Shown here: positions 1 to 10,080 of the stretch, piece after piece
Position numbering within the stretch: position 1 is the first letter of the stretch
Layout: every line of letters begins with the position of its first letter
Assembly (NCBI GenBank): GCA_036365455.1
Contig: JAWQUS010000009.1
Location: forward strand, 6,912,001 to 6,976,000
Reading direction: 5' to 3'
Length of the DNA stretch: 64,000 nt
From: Macrosoma leucophasiata
Lineage: Eukaryota > Arthropoda > Insecta > Lepidoptera > Hedylidae
The notes under the pieces: model-generated
Database searches by the model: none
Told to the model about the DNA's origin: nothing
The model's input: only the letters and a program-made list of their open reading frames with translations
Translations under genes and position numbers: made by a program

Positions 1-582
1 AGCTATAACAAAAGACATTAATCCCTAAGGCCATGTATACAACGTTACTCGCATTAAGTCGGCGCAGATGGATCAGCCGGGAACTAGACTAGACTAGAAC
101 TAGACTTTCATCCATACTTAGTCTTGTATTGTATTGAAGATGTGTCTGTTTTTAAGGTTTTTTTCATGGTAGAATGGATCTTTGAATGCAGTTCTTGTTA
201 TATTAGAGTGATATATCTTGTAACGACCGTTTTTTATCTAAGGAAGGTGTTCACATTGATCTTAAGTGATGCAGCCTATAGACGTCAACACAAAGCCGAG
301 TAGGGAAGATCCAGTAGACAATAAAGCTATAACAAAAGAGATTAATCCCTAAGGCCATGTATACAACGTTACTCGCATTAAGTCGGCGCAGATGGATCAG
401 CCGGGAACGAGCGCAGACGTTCACAATGATTGATGAAACTTGTCGCGTTACTCACAATGACTGGTAATGAATGCTCTGAATGGGATCCAACTTCGCACAA
501 ATGAACGGAACATGTGGGCCCTGGTTCTTGGTGCCAGATTGTTAATGGCTAGAGTTTCGTCCATGCTTGTATTGTATTGAAG
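1..582. repeat. Tandemly duplicated unit of unknown origin
   Basis: Positions 1-85 recur almost identically at 324-409, with one clear change (gacatt to gagatt) over about 80 bases. The phrase around 103-140 recurs at 550-582 ending in ttgtattgtattgaaga. This is a two-copy direct repeat with a spacing of about 323 bp that probably continues left of the window. A short minus-strand remnant of family A lies at 249-297. No coding potential seen. Confidence 0.7.
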
Positions 583-902
583 ACTAGCTGTGCCCGCAAC
601 TTTGTCCGCGTGAGAATTTATGATTGTTCAGTATCTACCCGGACGAAGTCGTGGGCGAAGCTAGTATAAAAGCCTAAGTTACTCCTTATTACATCAGTTA
701 TCTGCCAGTGAAAGTCCCGTCAAAATCGGTCCAGCCGTTCCCAAGATTAGCCCCGCCAAACAGACAGACAGACAGACAAAAATTGTAAAAAATGTTGTTT
801 TGGTATATGTTCCGTGTATACATACATATGCATTTAGTAAAAAGCGGTTATTTTTATTTTACAAACAGACACTCCAATTTTATTTATTTGTATAGACAGA
901 TA
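583..902 (+). repeat. Family E LINE-tail repeat
   Basis: Begins ctagctgtgcccgcaac and carries an internal inverted partner (ggacgaagtcgtgggc). It then has the tract aaacagacagacagacag and ends near ttatttatttgtatag. Similar sequence occurs at 1759-1910, 19269-19610, 34135-34396, 55451-55625, 58655-58822 and 61079-61296. The cagacagacag tract is common in 3' ends of insect non-LTR elements; family assignment is inference. Confidence 0.7.
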
Positions 903-1135
903 GATTTACTTTTGTTCTCGTATTAGTTTTTATTGAGTGATCCGATTCATCATGATTTTTTTTAGTGGATAGAATAATCTTTGTAATTAGTTCCATTTTG
1001 AGAAATAAAATTCATCTCGAAGAATTTGAAAATTGGATGATCGATGTTTGACCATCACTTATTAAAGTGATAACTGCTTTCGTCACAGATGCTGTTAAAA
1101 TGTAATCTTTTTTTCCTTCAAAATCCGAAGAAACA

Positions 1136-1448
1136 GCCTCGGTAGTCTAGTGGTAGCAGGCCACTACTACTACGCTGAGGTCCTGGGGTCGATTCCCGGG
1201 TAGGGGGTTATCAGAGATAATGGTGAAAAAGCCTTTATCTCTGGTTCTATTGGGATTTTTCCATTTTCTGGAAATTTCCCAGTACCTCAAAGTTTGGTAA
1301 TGTGCCCGGAGATGTCAACAGGCTCGCCACCTGTTACATGGGCCAAAACGTAACCGGCGAATCGTGGGTGTTTGCATGTATGCTTGAATGCATGCATTTA
1401 CCTCTGCCTACCCCTTCGGGGATTACAGGCGTGAAGTTACGTTACGTT
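1136..1448 (+). repeat. Family C tRNA-headed SINE
   Basis: The 5' head reads like a tRNA gene. It has an A-box-like TAGTCTAGTGG and a B-box-like GGGTCGATTCC about 40 bp apart, the internal Pol III promoter layout of tRNA-derived SINEs. A shared body follows and ends ttacaggcgtgaagttacgtt. Near-full copies lie at 11123-11430 and, inverted, at 44281-44584. A 3' fragment is at 31603-31693. Confidence 0.85.
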
Positions 1449-1469
1449 TTACGTTACTCGTAATATACC

Positions 1470-1578
1470 TAATATATCTGCCGCTAAATGGTATCTAGTG
1501 TTTAGCACTATCGTGTTCCGGTAAGATCCGGATAAGATCCGGTAATGTATGGTTAACTAATAACTATCACACAGACAT
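1470..1578 (+). repeat. Family A retroposon, internal fragment
   Basis: Contains the family A core ccgctaaatggta and cactatcgtgttccggt. It also has the variant ataactatcacacagacataa shared with the fragment at 34035-34130. The core is locally duplicated (aagatccgg twice). Confidence 0.6.
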
Positions 1579-1660
1579 AATTTAACTCAAACTCAAACTC
1601 AAACTCAAAAATTCATTTAATCACTTGGAAATAATAGAATTTGCTTGTGATAGGTCAAAT
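1579..1660. repeat. (ACTCAA)n-linked interspersed repeat
   Basis: Several ctcaaa units are followed by attacttggaaataatag-type sequence ending gataggtcaaat. A second copy at 5984-6049 is interrupted by a family G MITE. Probably the terminal part of an unidentified retroelement. Confidence 0.5.
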
Positions 1661-1758
1661 TACAAATATAAAATTAAAGCGAATAACAACTGATACGTTG
1701 ATTAATATGTCAAAGTAAATAAATTAATAATAGTCCAAAAATACTTAATAACAAAAAT

Positions 1759-1910
1759 AGACCGATTTTTACGGAACTTTCACTGGCAGATAGCTGATGT
1801 AATAAGGAGTAACTTAGGCTACTTTAATACTAACTGCGCCCACGACTTTGTCCGGGTAGACACTGAACAATCATAAATTCTCACGCGAACGAAGATGCGG
1901 GCACAGCTAG
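1759..1910 (-). repeat. Family E LINE-tail repeat, partial
   Basis: Reverse complement of the first half of family E, running from ccgatttttacggaac to gcgggcacagctag. Confidence 0.65.
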
Positions 1911-2103
1911 TTTAAAATGCGTTACTGGATCTAAAGATCGGCTTGCTCATTTCAGCGTATTTTCAGCATTGAACTAATAAAAACACTTTTCCATCTGTTT
2001 GTTTCAGGTAAATGATGACGACGTAACTCCATCATTCTTTGAGGCTGGGGACAGGTTGGATCGCCGGAGATGTTTCAACAATAGAACAGGATAATCAAGT
2101 AGA

Positions 2104-2387
2104 TTTTTTAAATATAATTGAAGTGGCAAACAAGCATGCAGTTCACATTGATGTTAAGTGATGACTGCAGCTTATAGACACCCAAATAAAGACCAAGGTC
2201 AAATGCAGATGCGTTACCACTCCTGAGGCCTAAAGTGTTATGCCTCTGTGCCGGAAATTACAGGGCCCTACTTACCACCTGACCCGAACAGGATAGTGCT
2301 GAGCACTACTATTTAGCGGCAAGTATACTAGGTAAAGCGGTGGTGCCTACGCCCGCGAACTCCGTAACTGGAGCTCTACCACCAGTT
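2104..2387 (-). repeat. Family A retroposon, near full length
   Basis: In minus orientation it runs from the GGTGGTAGAGCTCC 5' hairpin to TTGCCACTTC and an A-rich tail. It contains the usual internal ggcataacac, tgcagatgcg and gatgactgcag landmarks. Confidence 0.8.
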
Positions 2388-2465
2388 AAGAATTATCCGG
2401 AACGAGTGAGAATGTGTATATAAATAAAACTTACGAACGAGAAATAATCATATTATTTACCAAGT

Positions 2466-2572
2466 GCCTGAATGTAGAAGAAGCAAGGGGGATGTGTCAG
2501 GATCGGGATATCTGGCGCTCCACACTCACTGCCTACCCCGCAACGGACTTGGCGTGAAGATACATACCTTTT
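2466..2572 (+). pseudogene. LINE reverse transcriptase, extreme 3' fragment
   Basis: Reads tcaggatcgggatatctggc..gcctaccccgc..cttggcgtgaagatacatac, matching the last ~100 bp of the LINE fragments at 6410-6665 and 56110-56812. Only the C-terminal codons and the atacatac tail remain; strongly 5'-truncated. Confidence 0.6.
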
Positions 2573-3161
2573 AAATTAAGGGACGGAAGTTTGTTTCAAT
2601 TTACCCAAACAAACATAACTAAACTAAACTAAAACTAAACTCGAACTCAAATATTTTATATCAAATTGGTCTACCAGAATACTTTTGCATTGTCAGTTTT
2701 CAAGTTACCTATAGCGAATGACTTACAATAATTATTATTATTCATTAGGTATTATTATTAATCAAATTAAAATTTAACCGATTTTATGCATCAAATCTTT
2801 CAATTCCTTCCTTATAGCATTATATTCTGCAAATTATACATGTACACAGACAAATTAAAAAATGTGTCAATCTGTACAAGATTTAAAATAGAAATATATT
2901 CAGCAACATACAAAAAGAAATAAAATCCCACCAAAAACATTTTCGCGTAAAATGTTGCCAAGACGAGACCATAACATATGGTTCGCAGTATCAATCTCCT
3001 GTAGAACCAAGTTTCTAATTACACAAAATCTTCACCTTAGTCAAAAAACTATTTATTCCCGCTGTCCCCGTGCGCCGAGTCCCCGTGCGATGGGGACAAC
3101 GGTACTTTAACTAATTATTTAAAATTACTTCCCGTTGTCCCCGTACTTTGTCCCCGAAAAC

Positions 3162-3261
3162 GTGGCTTGGCCGCTTTGTAACAAAATCTAGAACAAACAG
3201 TTGAACAGTGGATGCATTTTCAGCTTCCGCCTAAATGACGGCAACAAAACGGCCAAGCCAC
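3162..3261. repeat. Inverted repeat GTGGCTTGGCCG
   Basis: GTGGCTTGGCCG at 3162-3173 is answered by CGGCCAAGCCAC at 3250-3261, with partial pairing beyond. It lies next to a short repetitive stretch rich in gtccccgt (3065-3160). Element type unknown. Confidence 0.4.
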
Positions 3262-3334
3262 TGCCTAAGGTATTGTAACATTCTTCTATATTATACTCCT
3301 ATAACGATAAAACAGTATTTATCGTTATCAAGTT

Positions 3335-4466
3335 TTGAAAATTTTGGGACTTCTCATCAAAATACCGCGACAAGTGGATTGGCAGTCCTCTCGTGATGTT
3401 AACCTAACATTGCATAAAGAATTCTGAAGAGACCGAAACAGGTGGAAATCTGAAGGTGCAAGGTCAGGATTATACGGCGGATGCATTAACACCTCCCAGC
3501 CAAACTCTCTTAATTTTTGCTGAGTGGCTATAGATGTGTGAGGTCTAGCGTTATCATGATGAAACACCACACCCCTTCTGTTGATCAATTCCGGCCGCTT
3601 TCTCTCAACTTCTTGCTTTAATCTCATCAGTTGTTCGCAGTAGAGTTCAGAATCGATAGTCCTGCCTGGTGGTAATAGCTCATAATGAATAATGCCCTTC
3701 CAATCCCACCACACACACAACATCACCTTATTGCGACTTAACCCGGGTTTTGCCACAGTCTGTGAAGCCTGACCGGCCTTTGACCATGATCTTTTTCGCA
3801 CGTTCTTGTCGTACGTGATCCACTTTTCATCACCAGTTATCAGCTTCTTCAAAAATGATTCGGTTTCATTACGTCGTAATAAAGAATCACAAATGAGTAC
3901 ACGGTTCATTAGGTTTCTTTCAGTGAGCTCGTGAGGTACCCAAATATCGAGCTTTTTTTGTACCCAGCTTTTTTCAAATGCGCCAAAACTGTTTTGTGAT
4001 CAATTCTCAGTTCTTCAGCTACGTCGTAACTACTGATATGTCGATCTTGTTCCACTTTTTAAAAAATGGCATCCATTTTATCCGTAATAGGGCGACCAGA
4101 GCGAGGTGCATCTTTGACATCAAAATTTCTGGATTGAAAACGCTTAAACCAAATTTGTGCTACTCTCACAGACACTGCACTAGGTCCATAAACATCGCAA
4201 ATTTTTTTTGCGACTTGCATTGCATTTTTACCTTTTTTGTAGTAAAATTTTAAAATGTATCGAATTTCTTCATTAGATTCACTCATCTTGAGAGTACGAA
4301 AAACAAATGAAAATCACGTATTTACCTAATTTGAATTTGGAATTGTGTTCTTTAAAATTTTAACTTTCAATGATACAAAAACCAGCCAGATACAAAAACT
4401 ACAGCCAAAGAGATTTTATTACAAGTTCATACATACTATATTGCGAAAAGACTTTTTCCCCAACCT
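3335..4466 (-). pseudogene. Mariner transposase, cecropia-type, inactivated
   Basis: Remnant of a Tc1/mariner DD34D transposase, the enzyme that would cut and paste the element at TA sites. The N-terminal helix-turn-helix part (4286 to 4059) contains QIWFKRFQSRNFDVKDAPRS and GRPITD. The catalytic part (3909 to 3328) shows ITGDEKW, HHDNARPH and LAPSDFHLF; I count 34 residues between the second and third Asp, as in mariners. Breaks: a nonsense codon just after DAIF near 4057, a frameshift in a lysine-rich A run near 3955, and a frameshift near 3385 after DCQ that scrambles the C terminus. The right terminal repeat (gaaaagactttttccccaacc, 4445-4465) abuts TA. No matching left repeat is visible beyond 3335, so the 3' end is deleted. 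Subfamily name is from recognition of the motifs. Confidence 0.9.
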
Positions 4467-4690
4467 ATTATAATATCAACTTACGATTGAAGTTTGGTTT
4501 TAGTATGAGTACGTAGGCATATAATATTATCAAAACATCTTGGATCGCTACCAATAATTTTGGTGAACAATTTTTAGACAATTAATAAAAATGGATAGCA
4601 AAATTCAACTTTTGGCAGAACTTGAACTAGTTTTTGAATTGCAAATTGATTAAATTGATTTGAATGTTCATCAAATGTCATGTTTTTTTT

Positions 4691-5345
4691 CTATGTAATG
4701 GAAGTGGCAAACGATCATACAGTTCTCATTGATGTTAAGTGATGACTGCAGCCGCATCTGCATTTTGACCTTGGTCTTTGTGTGGGTGTATAGACACCCA
4801 CACAAAGACCAAGGTCAAAATGCAGATGCGTTACCACCAGTGCCGGATTAGCCATATAGCAGGAGTAGCAAATGCTACGGGCCCCGCGCCATTAGGGCCC
4901 CGTGCCTGTGCCCAAAAAAAAACACAAATATGTAATACACCTTAGCTATTCTCAAAGGGAGCGTTGACCACTAATTATATAGGTACCTATATTATTTTGT
5001 TGCAAGTTGGCAATACCACAATACTTACAGGGGGAATCCCCTAAATTTGTTTTCGATTCCTTTTCGTAAATGTTGTTTTATTTACATCCTAAATTTCATT
5101 AGGCAATGTAACTCTAGGGCCCCATGGTCACATTTGCTACGGGCCCCGCACTGGCTTTATCCGGCACTGGTTACCACTCCTGAGGCCTAAGGTGTTATGC
5201 CTCTGTGCTGGAAATTGCAAGGCCATACATTACCATCTGACCGGAACACAGTAGTGCTGAACACTACCATTTAGCGGCAAGTATATTAGGTAATGCGGTG
5301 GTGCCCACGCCCGCGAGCTCCGTCACTGGAGCTCTACCACCGGTG
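4691..5345 (-). repeat. Family A retroposon split by a hAT-like MITE
   Basis: The 3' half lies at 4691-4837 and the 5' half at 5170-5345, separated by the MITE at 4838-5169. The 3' half also contains a perfect 76-bp fold-back at 4754-4829 (36-bp arms, loop ATAG). There the segment from gcatctgcattttgacc to gggtgt is duplicated in inverted orientation. Confidence 0.85.
4838..5169. mobile_element. hAT-like MITE (332 bp) with 8-bp TSD
   Basis: Terminal inverted repeats are CAGTGCCGGATTAGCC on the left and GGCTTTATCCGGCACTG on the right. An exact 8-bp duplication GTTACCAC flanks it (4830-4837 and 5170-5177). The CAGTG end and 8-bp TSD are hAT hallmarks. There is no coding frame, so it is non-autonomous. 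It also carries internal inverted gggccccg-containing segments. Confidence 0.85.
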
Positions 5346-5368
5346 TCGTATTTCCAATTATCTCCTAG

Positions 5369-5664
5369 CAGTGGCGGACTAAGAGGGGAGCAGGGTCCGC
5401 CATGGGTTTCCGGTCCTGTGGACCTCCAAAGATCGACTGATTGCTGCATGAAAGGTTTCTTTAGCTTACGGAAGGAATTGTCGGTTTTCTTTTGCTCGCG
5501 CGTTCTTCTTGATGTGTATTTTAGAATCTTTTTTAGTATCAATCATACGGATGGGTCTAATATGTGCGTGGGCCCTCCATATTACCTCTTGACCATTTTT
5601 TTTGCTCCTGGACCTCCAAATGCCAAATGCCGTCCCAGTTCCTGATGACCTTAGTCCGCCACTG
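5369..5664. mobile_element. hAT-like MITE (296 bp)
   Basis: Ends CAGTGGCGGACTAAG and CTTAGTCCGCCACTG are perfect inverted repeats. Flanks TCTCCTAG (5361-5368) and TCTGCTAG (5665-5672) form an 8-bp TSD with one mismatch. The right end is re-copied in inverse at 5676-5692, making a 17-bp-arm hairpin with loop TGA. Confidence 0.8.
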
Positions 5665-6057
5665 TCTGCTAGTGACTAGCAGACAGTGGCGGTTCTCTAT
5701 GTTTGTTGCCCTTTGTAGTACTTATTGGGAAAATAGATGAGTTCCGGCGTACGGTTACACGGTACATTCTAACAACTAGTGCTTGGTCCACAAATAGTTC
5801 GTGGAAAGCTTTTATTCATATACAATGCACCGTAAAGGTCAATATCGATCTTGAAGTTCTATTTTAGATATTAGTCGTAGATATGCTTAATAAAAGCACC
5901 GAATCTGACAATATTTTGTTAACAGCTATGTACCATAATTTGTATAATGATTATAAAACAACAAACAATAAAAAACACATAATAACTCAAACTCAAAAAT
6001 TCACTTAATTACTTGGAAATAATAGAATTTGCTTGTGATAGGTCAAATGATCATTGC

Positions 6058-6300
6058 CAAAGAGCAACACGGGCCAGCGGTCGCGGCGGACTGGAGGGGA
6101 GTAGCCATAGCGTTTATTACCGATGCAAAACAATGTAACATTTTTTGCGGGGGGAAATGCGTGAGACACACACGCACACTACAAAACAATTTCACGCACA
6201 CATTTAAACATCTAGGTGACAGGTATAGGCCCGTTTGGCCTTGTACTTTGATAGAGGGGAAAGCCTGCATATGGCTACTCCCCTCCGGTGTTGCTCTATG
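6058..6300. mobile_element. Family G MITE, copy 1 (243 bp)
   Basis: Ends are CAAAGAGCAACAC on the left and GTGTTGCTCTATG on the right. The flanks ATCATTGC (6050-6057) and ATCGTTGC (6301-6308) form an 8-bp TSD with one mismatch. It is inserted in the (ACTCAA)n-linked repeat. Open frames across it on both strands are fortuitous. Related copy at 23338-23622 and end fragment at 11918-11952. Confidence 0.8.
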
Positions 6301-6409
6301 ATCGTTGCAAAGGGAACCAAACAATGTGTCCTATTAATACATATGACATTGTAGAAATCAAATTTGCGGCTTTCCTCGCGTACGGAGCGTTAACAGCGCA
6401 GAACATATA

Positions 6410-6665
6410 ACATGTCGAATGAGCGAATGACTAAACAGATATACAATGCGAATGGTTGCAGAGGCCCATGAAGACCAAGGCTGACCTACCATGACCAAGT
6501 AGATCGAATTCTGTCTGATGGTGCGGTCTAAAGTCTTAGGAATCGGCGTGCATGTATGAAGAGAATGATGAAGGTAGATGAGGCACGAGAGGTATGTCAG
6601 GACCGGGATATCTGCGCTCTACATTCTCTGCCTACCCCGTTAGGGACCTGGCGTGAAGATACATA
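6410..6665 (+). pseudogene. LINE reverse transcriptase 3' fragment
   Basis: Nearly the same DNA as 56550-56812: atgtcgaatgagcgaatgac, gttgcagaggccc, then gggacctggcgtgaagatac. Relative to that copy it has a 6-base deletion after acaatgcgaatg, an in-frame stop at ggcccatga and small indels, so it is dead. It ends in the same acatac tail. Confidence 0.75.
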
Positions 6666-6710
6666 CAACCATACATGTGGGACAATCGGGTAACACATTA
6701 TATGTAACCC

Positions 6711-6890
6711 ACTGGTGGTAGAGCTCCAGTGACGGAGCTCACGGGCGTAGGCACCACCGCATTACCTAATCTACTTATCGGTAAATGGTGGTGTTTACCA
6801 CTATCGTTTTTTGATGAGGTGGTGATACGCCCCTGTAATTTCCGTCACAGAGGCATAACACCTTAGGCCTCAGGAGTAGCAATGCATCTA
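6711..6890 (+). repeat. Family A retroposon, 5' half
   Basis: Starts actggtggtagagctcc and stops at aatgcatct. Thirty-five bases later the 3' half of another family A copy begins in opposite orientation (6925-7080), so the pair looks like an element with an inverted, partly duplicated 3' half. Confidence 0.75.
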
Positions 6891-6924
6891 CCTACATTGA
6901 TATCTCTGTTTCATGTAGATGTAT

Positions 6925-7080
6925 TTTTTTATGTTATGGAAGTGACCAACAAGTATGCAGTTCACATTGATGTTAAGTGATGACTGCAGCCTATAGACAC
7001 TTACACAAAGACCAAGGTCAAAATGCAGATGCATTACCACTCCTGAGGCCTAATGTGTTATGCCTCTGTGTTGGAAATTT
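6925..7080 (-). repeat. Family A retroposon, 3' half, inverted
   Basis: Minus-strand copy from the A-rich tail (tttttttatgttatgg) back to tgttggaaattt. It overlaps in content with the plus-strand half at 6711-6890. Confidence 0.75.
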
Positions 7081-7873
7081 CAATTTTCAAAGTATGTCTA
7101 GAGGTGTCCTATGACACCAATAAATTTTTCAGAATTGTGGAAAATTTTCTAAAATATCTAGCAGCGAAGTTAACAAATGCAAACGCTGTGCTGATGTAGA
7201 GAAAATAACTACGACGTCTGTTTTAGTTACGTCAGACTACCTAAAAGTTTTTTAGCACACTTTTAATACAGCGATCTTTCACAAAACACTTTGCAACTAT
7301 GCAAATGCGCCCATTGGAGTTTTGGCGGGAACCTTGAAAGAGGCGTATGGTGCTCTTATTTTATTTCATTTTCTTGTGGTATTTTTACGTTATATTGAAT
7401 AAAGTTGGTGGCATTTTGTTTGATAAAAGTTTATTACAGTGCCCGTGTATAGTGAAATAGAATAATAGTGCGAAATCACGACCTTTCAGGTTGCCTCCAA
7501 AACTTCATTGTAAATGTTCTGGTAAAGTAGCCATCGCTTTACTCGAATAACTTGATTGTAACTCACTTGACTGACATATTATACTTGATAACTTATATAC
7601 TTAATACTTACATATTATACTTGATGACTATATTATACTAACTTTTACGCTGCTTAAATAAATACGAAATATCGTGTTTTACTTGACATTGTCAATATGC
7701 GGAATAGCGATGCCACAACAAAAAAAAAAAAAATGCGCCCGATCTGCCAGTTACTTTCTGTCTTACCTATACCGTGAAAAGCCAGTTTATTTTCTCGGGG
7801 ATATTACGAAACTTCACTGCAAATCTACAACGCTAAAGTTAACAATAACTCCAGTAACTAAATATTATAACTA
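7081..7873. other. Stretch without recognised feature
   Basis: AT-rich. Contains a short imperfect tandem of atattatacttga (7577-7640) and an A run at 7720-7732. No convincing ORF, splice-supported exon or RNA gene seen. Confidence 0.4.
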
Positions 7874-8041
7874 GCTGTTGCACGCGGATTCACCCGCGTG
7901 GATGTCGTTTAAAAAGTAGCCTATGTTCTTTCACAAAGTCAACTCTATCTCTGCACCAAATTTCATTAAAATTGGTTCAGTCGTTTGGACGTGAAAAGGT
8001 AACAGACAGACAGACAGAGTTACTTTCACATTTATAATATT
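7874..8041 (+). repeat. LINE-tail repeat
   Basis: Begins tagctgttgcacgcggattc, has aaaattggttcagtcgttt and acagacagacagacagag, and ends cacatttataatattag. This is the typical 3' end layout of CR1-like insect LINEs. The family B SINE is inserted directly at its end. Confidence 0.6.
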
Positions 8042-8400
8042 AGGAGCGCGCATGGCCCAGCGGCTGGTGTAGATCGTAAGTTATTTACTCGGTTAAGCAC
8101 TACGGGCGCGGTCGGGTAGTGTGATGGGTGACCGCTAGTGGCAAATTAAATGCGCGTTTCCGTGCTTCGGAGGGCACGTTAAGCCGTCGGCCCCGGTTGC
8201 TATCGATGGATAGCAGTCGTTTAACCTTGTCGGAGGCCTTATGGGCGGTTTGAAAACATCCGACAGCGGGTTGGCCACTAACCCACCTACCTCCACCAAT
8301 CCGCATTGGAGCAGCGTGGTGGTCAGGCCTCCCCCCAAAAAGGGGAGAGACTCGTGCCCAGCAGTGGGACGTATATTGGCTTGACATTATTATTATATTT
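8042..8400 (+). repeat. Family B 5S-rRNA-derived SINE
   Basis: The 5' part contains ggttaagcactacgggcgcg and gatgggtgaccgctagtgg. These correspond in order and spacing to the internal control region of insect 5S rRNA (..TTAAGCA..CGGGCGCGGT..GATGGGTGACCGC..). A ~200-bp body follows, then actcgtgcccagcagtggg and a tail of att units. Flanking atattag repeats (8035-8041 and at about 8408) suggest a TSD. Copies: 42621-42958, 44851-45230, 61432-61728, and short forms at 13607 and 16672. Confidence 0.85.
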
Positions 8401-8562
8401 TATTATGATATTAGTAGGGATTATATTTCCTACTACCAGCACTCAGAGTTCCAGCGTCGGAGCTCAGAGGTGTAGGCTCCACCGCGCTGAAGTGTTCCGT
8501 TTAGATGATAATAATGATTACCTACTATCACTTAAATTTAAAAAAAGGAAGGAAATATCGAT

Positions 8563-8660
8563 GCCTGGGTTCGGTTGCACAGTGGTTAAAGCGACTGGAC
8601 TTGAGGTCACAGGTTCGATTACTGTCCGAAGTTAAATTTTTCGTTCCATTTTTTCTTTTC
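8563..8660 (+). repeat. tRNA-like sequence with T-rich tail
   Basis: gttgcacagtggttaaagcg resembles an A box and acaggttcgattactg a B box. The ends ttcgg and ccgaa can pair as part of an acceptor stem. It is followed at once by a T-rich tract (tttttcgttccattttttc). Relatives at 20504-20580, 35342-35498 and 45407-45500 have the same tail. Better read as a short retroposon head than a functional tRNA. Confidence 0.55.
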
Positions 8661-9404
8661 TTACACTTGATCAACAACTTAGGTCTTGAGAGAGGCAATA
8701 CGTGTGTAAATGTCTGCTGGTTGCTGTATTCACTTGACAATAGGTACATAATATGAACTGCATACTACCTACATAGCATAAAAATATGCACAACTGTCAA
8801 TCATTTCTTTGAGTTTCTCCAACAAACTTAATATACGAATAACAGCATCAAATAGGAATTTTAGTATTTTTCTTTAACAAAATGTCGATGAAGTCGCACG
8901 TAGCTGCAGACTCGACCGTTTTTAATTAACAATCTGTATATTGGAGCTTGAAGCGTCGGACCTTGACCAGCGGCCTTGCCCGAGGACAAGTATATTTCTG
9001 TGCTGGCCTGAACCTGACTTTGATTCAAATTAACTATTCGCTTATGCAACCTTCGCTGAAGCTCTGTTGCTGCCCAACTTATTTATAGGTTTATTGACTT
9101 TTATGCCACAGATTAACCTTGTTCACGAAACGATTTTGAAGGTTTCTTCTGTTGCAGGTTTACTATTGCATGTGGCATGAAACGTGTAGTCGTCTCATTG
9201 GTACGGTTTATTAGTGAACATACCTAATTTTTTTGTCTATGTGACACGTCTTTAATATCTTAATTAGGTATTAATAATAATAATTATTATTTAATAGTAA
9301 TTATTCGATAATTATTATTATTTAATAATAATTGAGTACATAGCACTCAATTATGTATTATTAAAACTTATATACATATCCAATTGGCCACTTTTCTGCA
9401 GCAG
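8661..9404. other. AT-rich stretch, inverted taataataat repeats
   Basis: No gene seen. 9240-9375 is an AT-only inverted-repeat tract (attattatttaata and its complements). A 62-codon minus frame at 8861-9049 has no recognisable domain. Confidence 0.4.
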
Positions 9405-10080
9405 GGAAACCCTCATGGGCACCCGCCGTCTAGGGGAACAAACGGCAGGTAGTGTGAGAAAGCAGCCATAGGCGGAATCGCGGGAGAGTGTGTATGCGTT
9501 CCTGTAACTCCGCCACTGACGGTGGACGAGTCGGAACCCAGCGGTGTTCCGACTCGTCCATCGTCAGTGGCGGAGTTACAGGAACGCTTACGCACACTAC
9601 CGCTACCCCGCCTACGGCTGCTCGTTTCTGAGCCCCCAAAAGTTTGAGTCCTTTGGTTCCAACTAACATAAGTGGCATGCGGAGCACGTACAAGCCAGCC
9701 AGCTTGGGATCTTTCTCCATTCGGGGGCCGAACAGCCCATAGTCCGACGCTCGTAGATTCCTGCCTAGACCACTCACAACACCAGGCGTCCCAAGAGGCC
9801 CGGGTGGAGGGTTCCTGCACATAGTTCGGCCTCGTAAGAGCGGGAGCGTCGAAGGAGTTGTTCGACCCACATTCGCCCCCTTGTGGCCTTACTACGTCCC
9901 TATTAGGCGGCTGGGGATAGAGTGCAGGACCAATGACATGTCCGTTCACCTTTTCCTCAACCGTCTGCTCACCACAGCAGCGAGTAGCAGGCATATCAAA
10001 CGCCAAACGCCGTTCCTTCGCTGGGTTTTCTCGCAACCATCGGCTACTGAAACCTCTCGCCGCGTCACCATCATGCTATA
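9405..10080 (-). other. GC-rich block with long open frame and giant hairpin
   Basis: About 675 bp markedly richer in G+C than its surroundings. A 207-codon minus-strand frame runs 10036-9413 and a second overlapping frame 9870-9430. The composition (many Arg, Pro, Ser, Gly) shows no domain I recognise. At its left end a 42-bp nearly perfect inverted repeat (9496-9537 with 9546-9587, one mismatch) has the hAT-like motif cagtggcggagttacagg in each arm. The pairing continues imperfectly outward to about 9453 and 9630. Likely part of a mobile element such as a LINE 5' region, but that is inference. Confidence 0.5.

Noticed and set aside
6029..6324. Overlapping open frames of about 90 codons on both strands
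   Set aside because: They lie on the 243-bp family G MITE, whose ends and TSD explain the segment.
9413..10036. 207-codon minus-strand ORF as a host gene
   Set aside because: No domain, splice sites or start context recognised. It spans half of a huge inverted repeat and has an overlapping open frame, so it is kept only as an unidentified GC-rich block.
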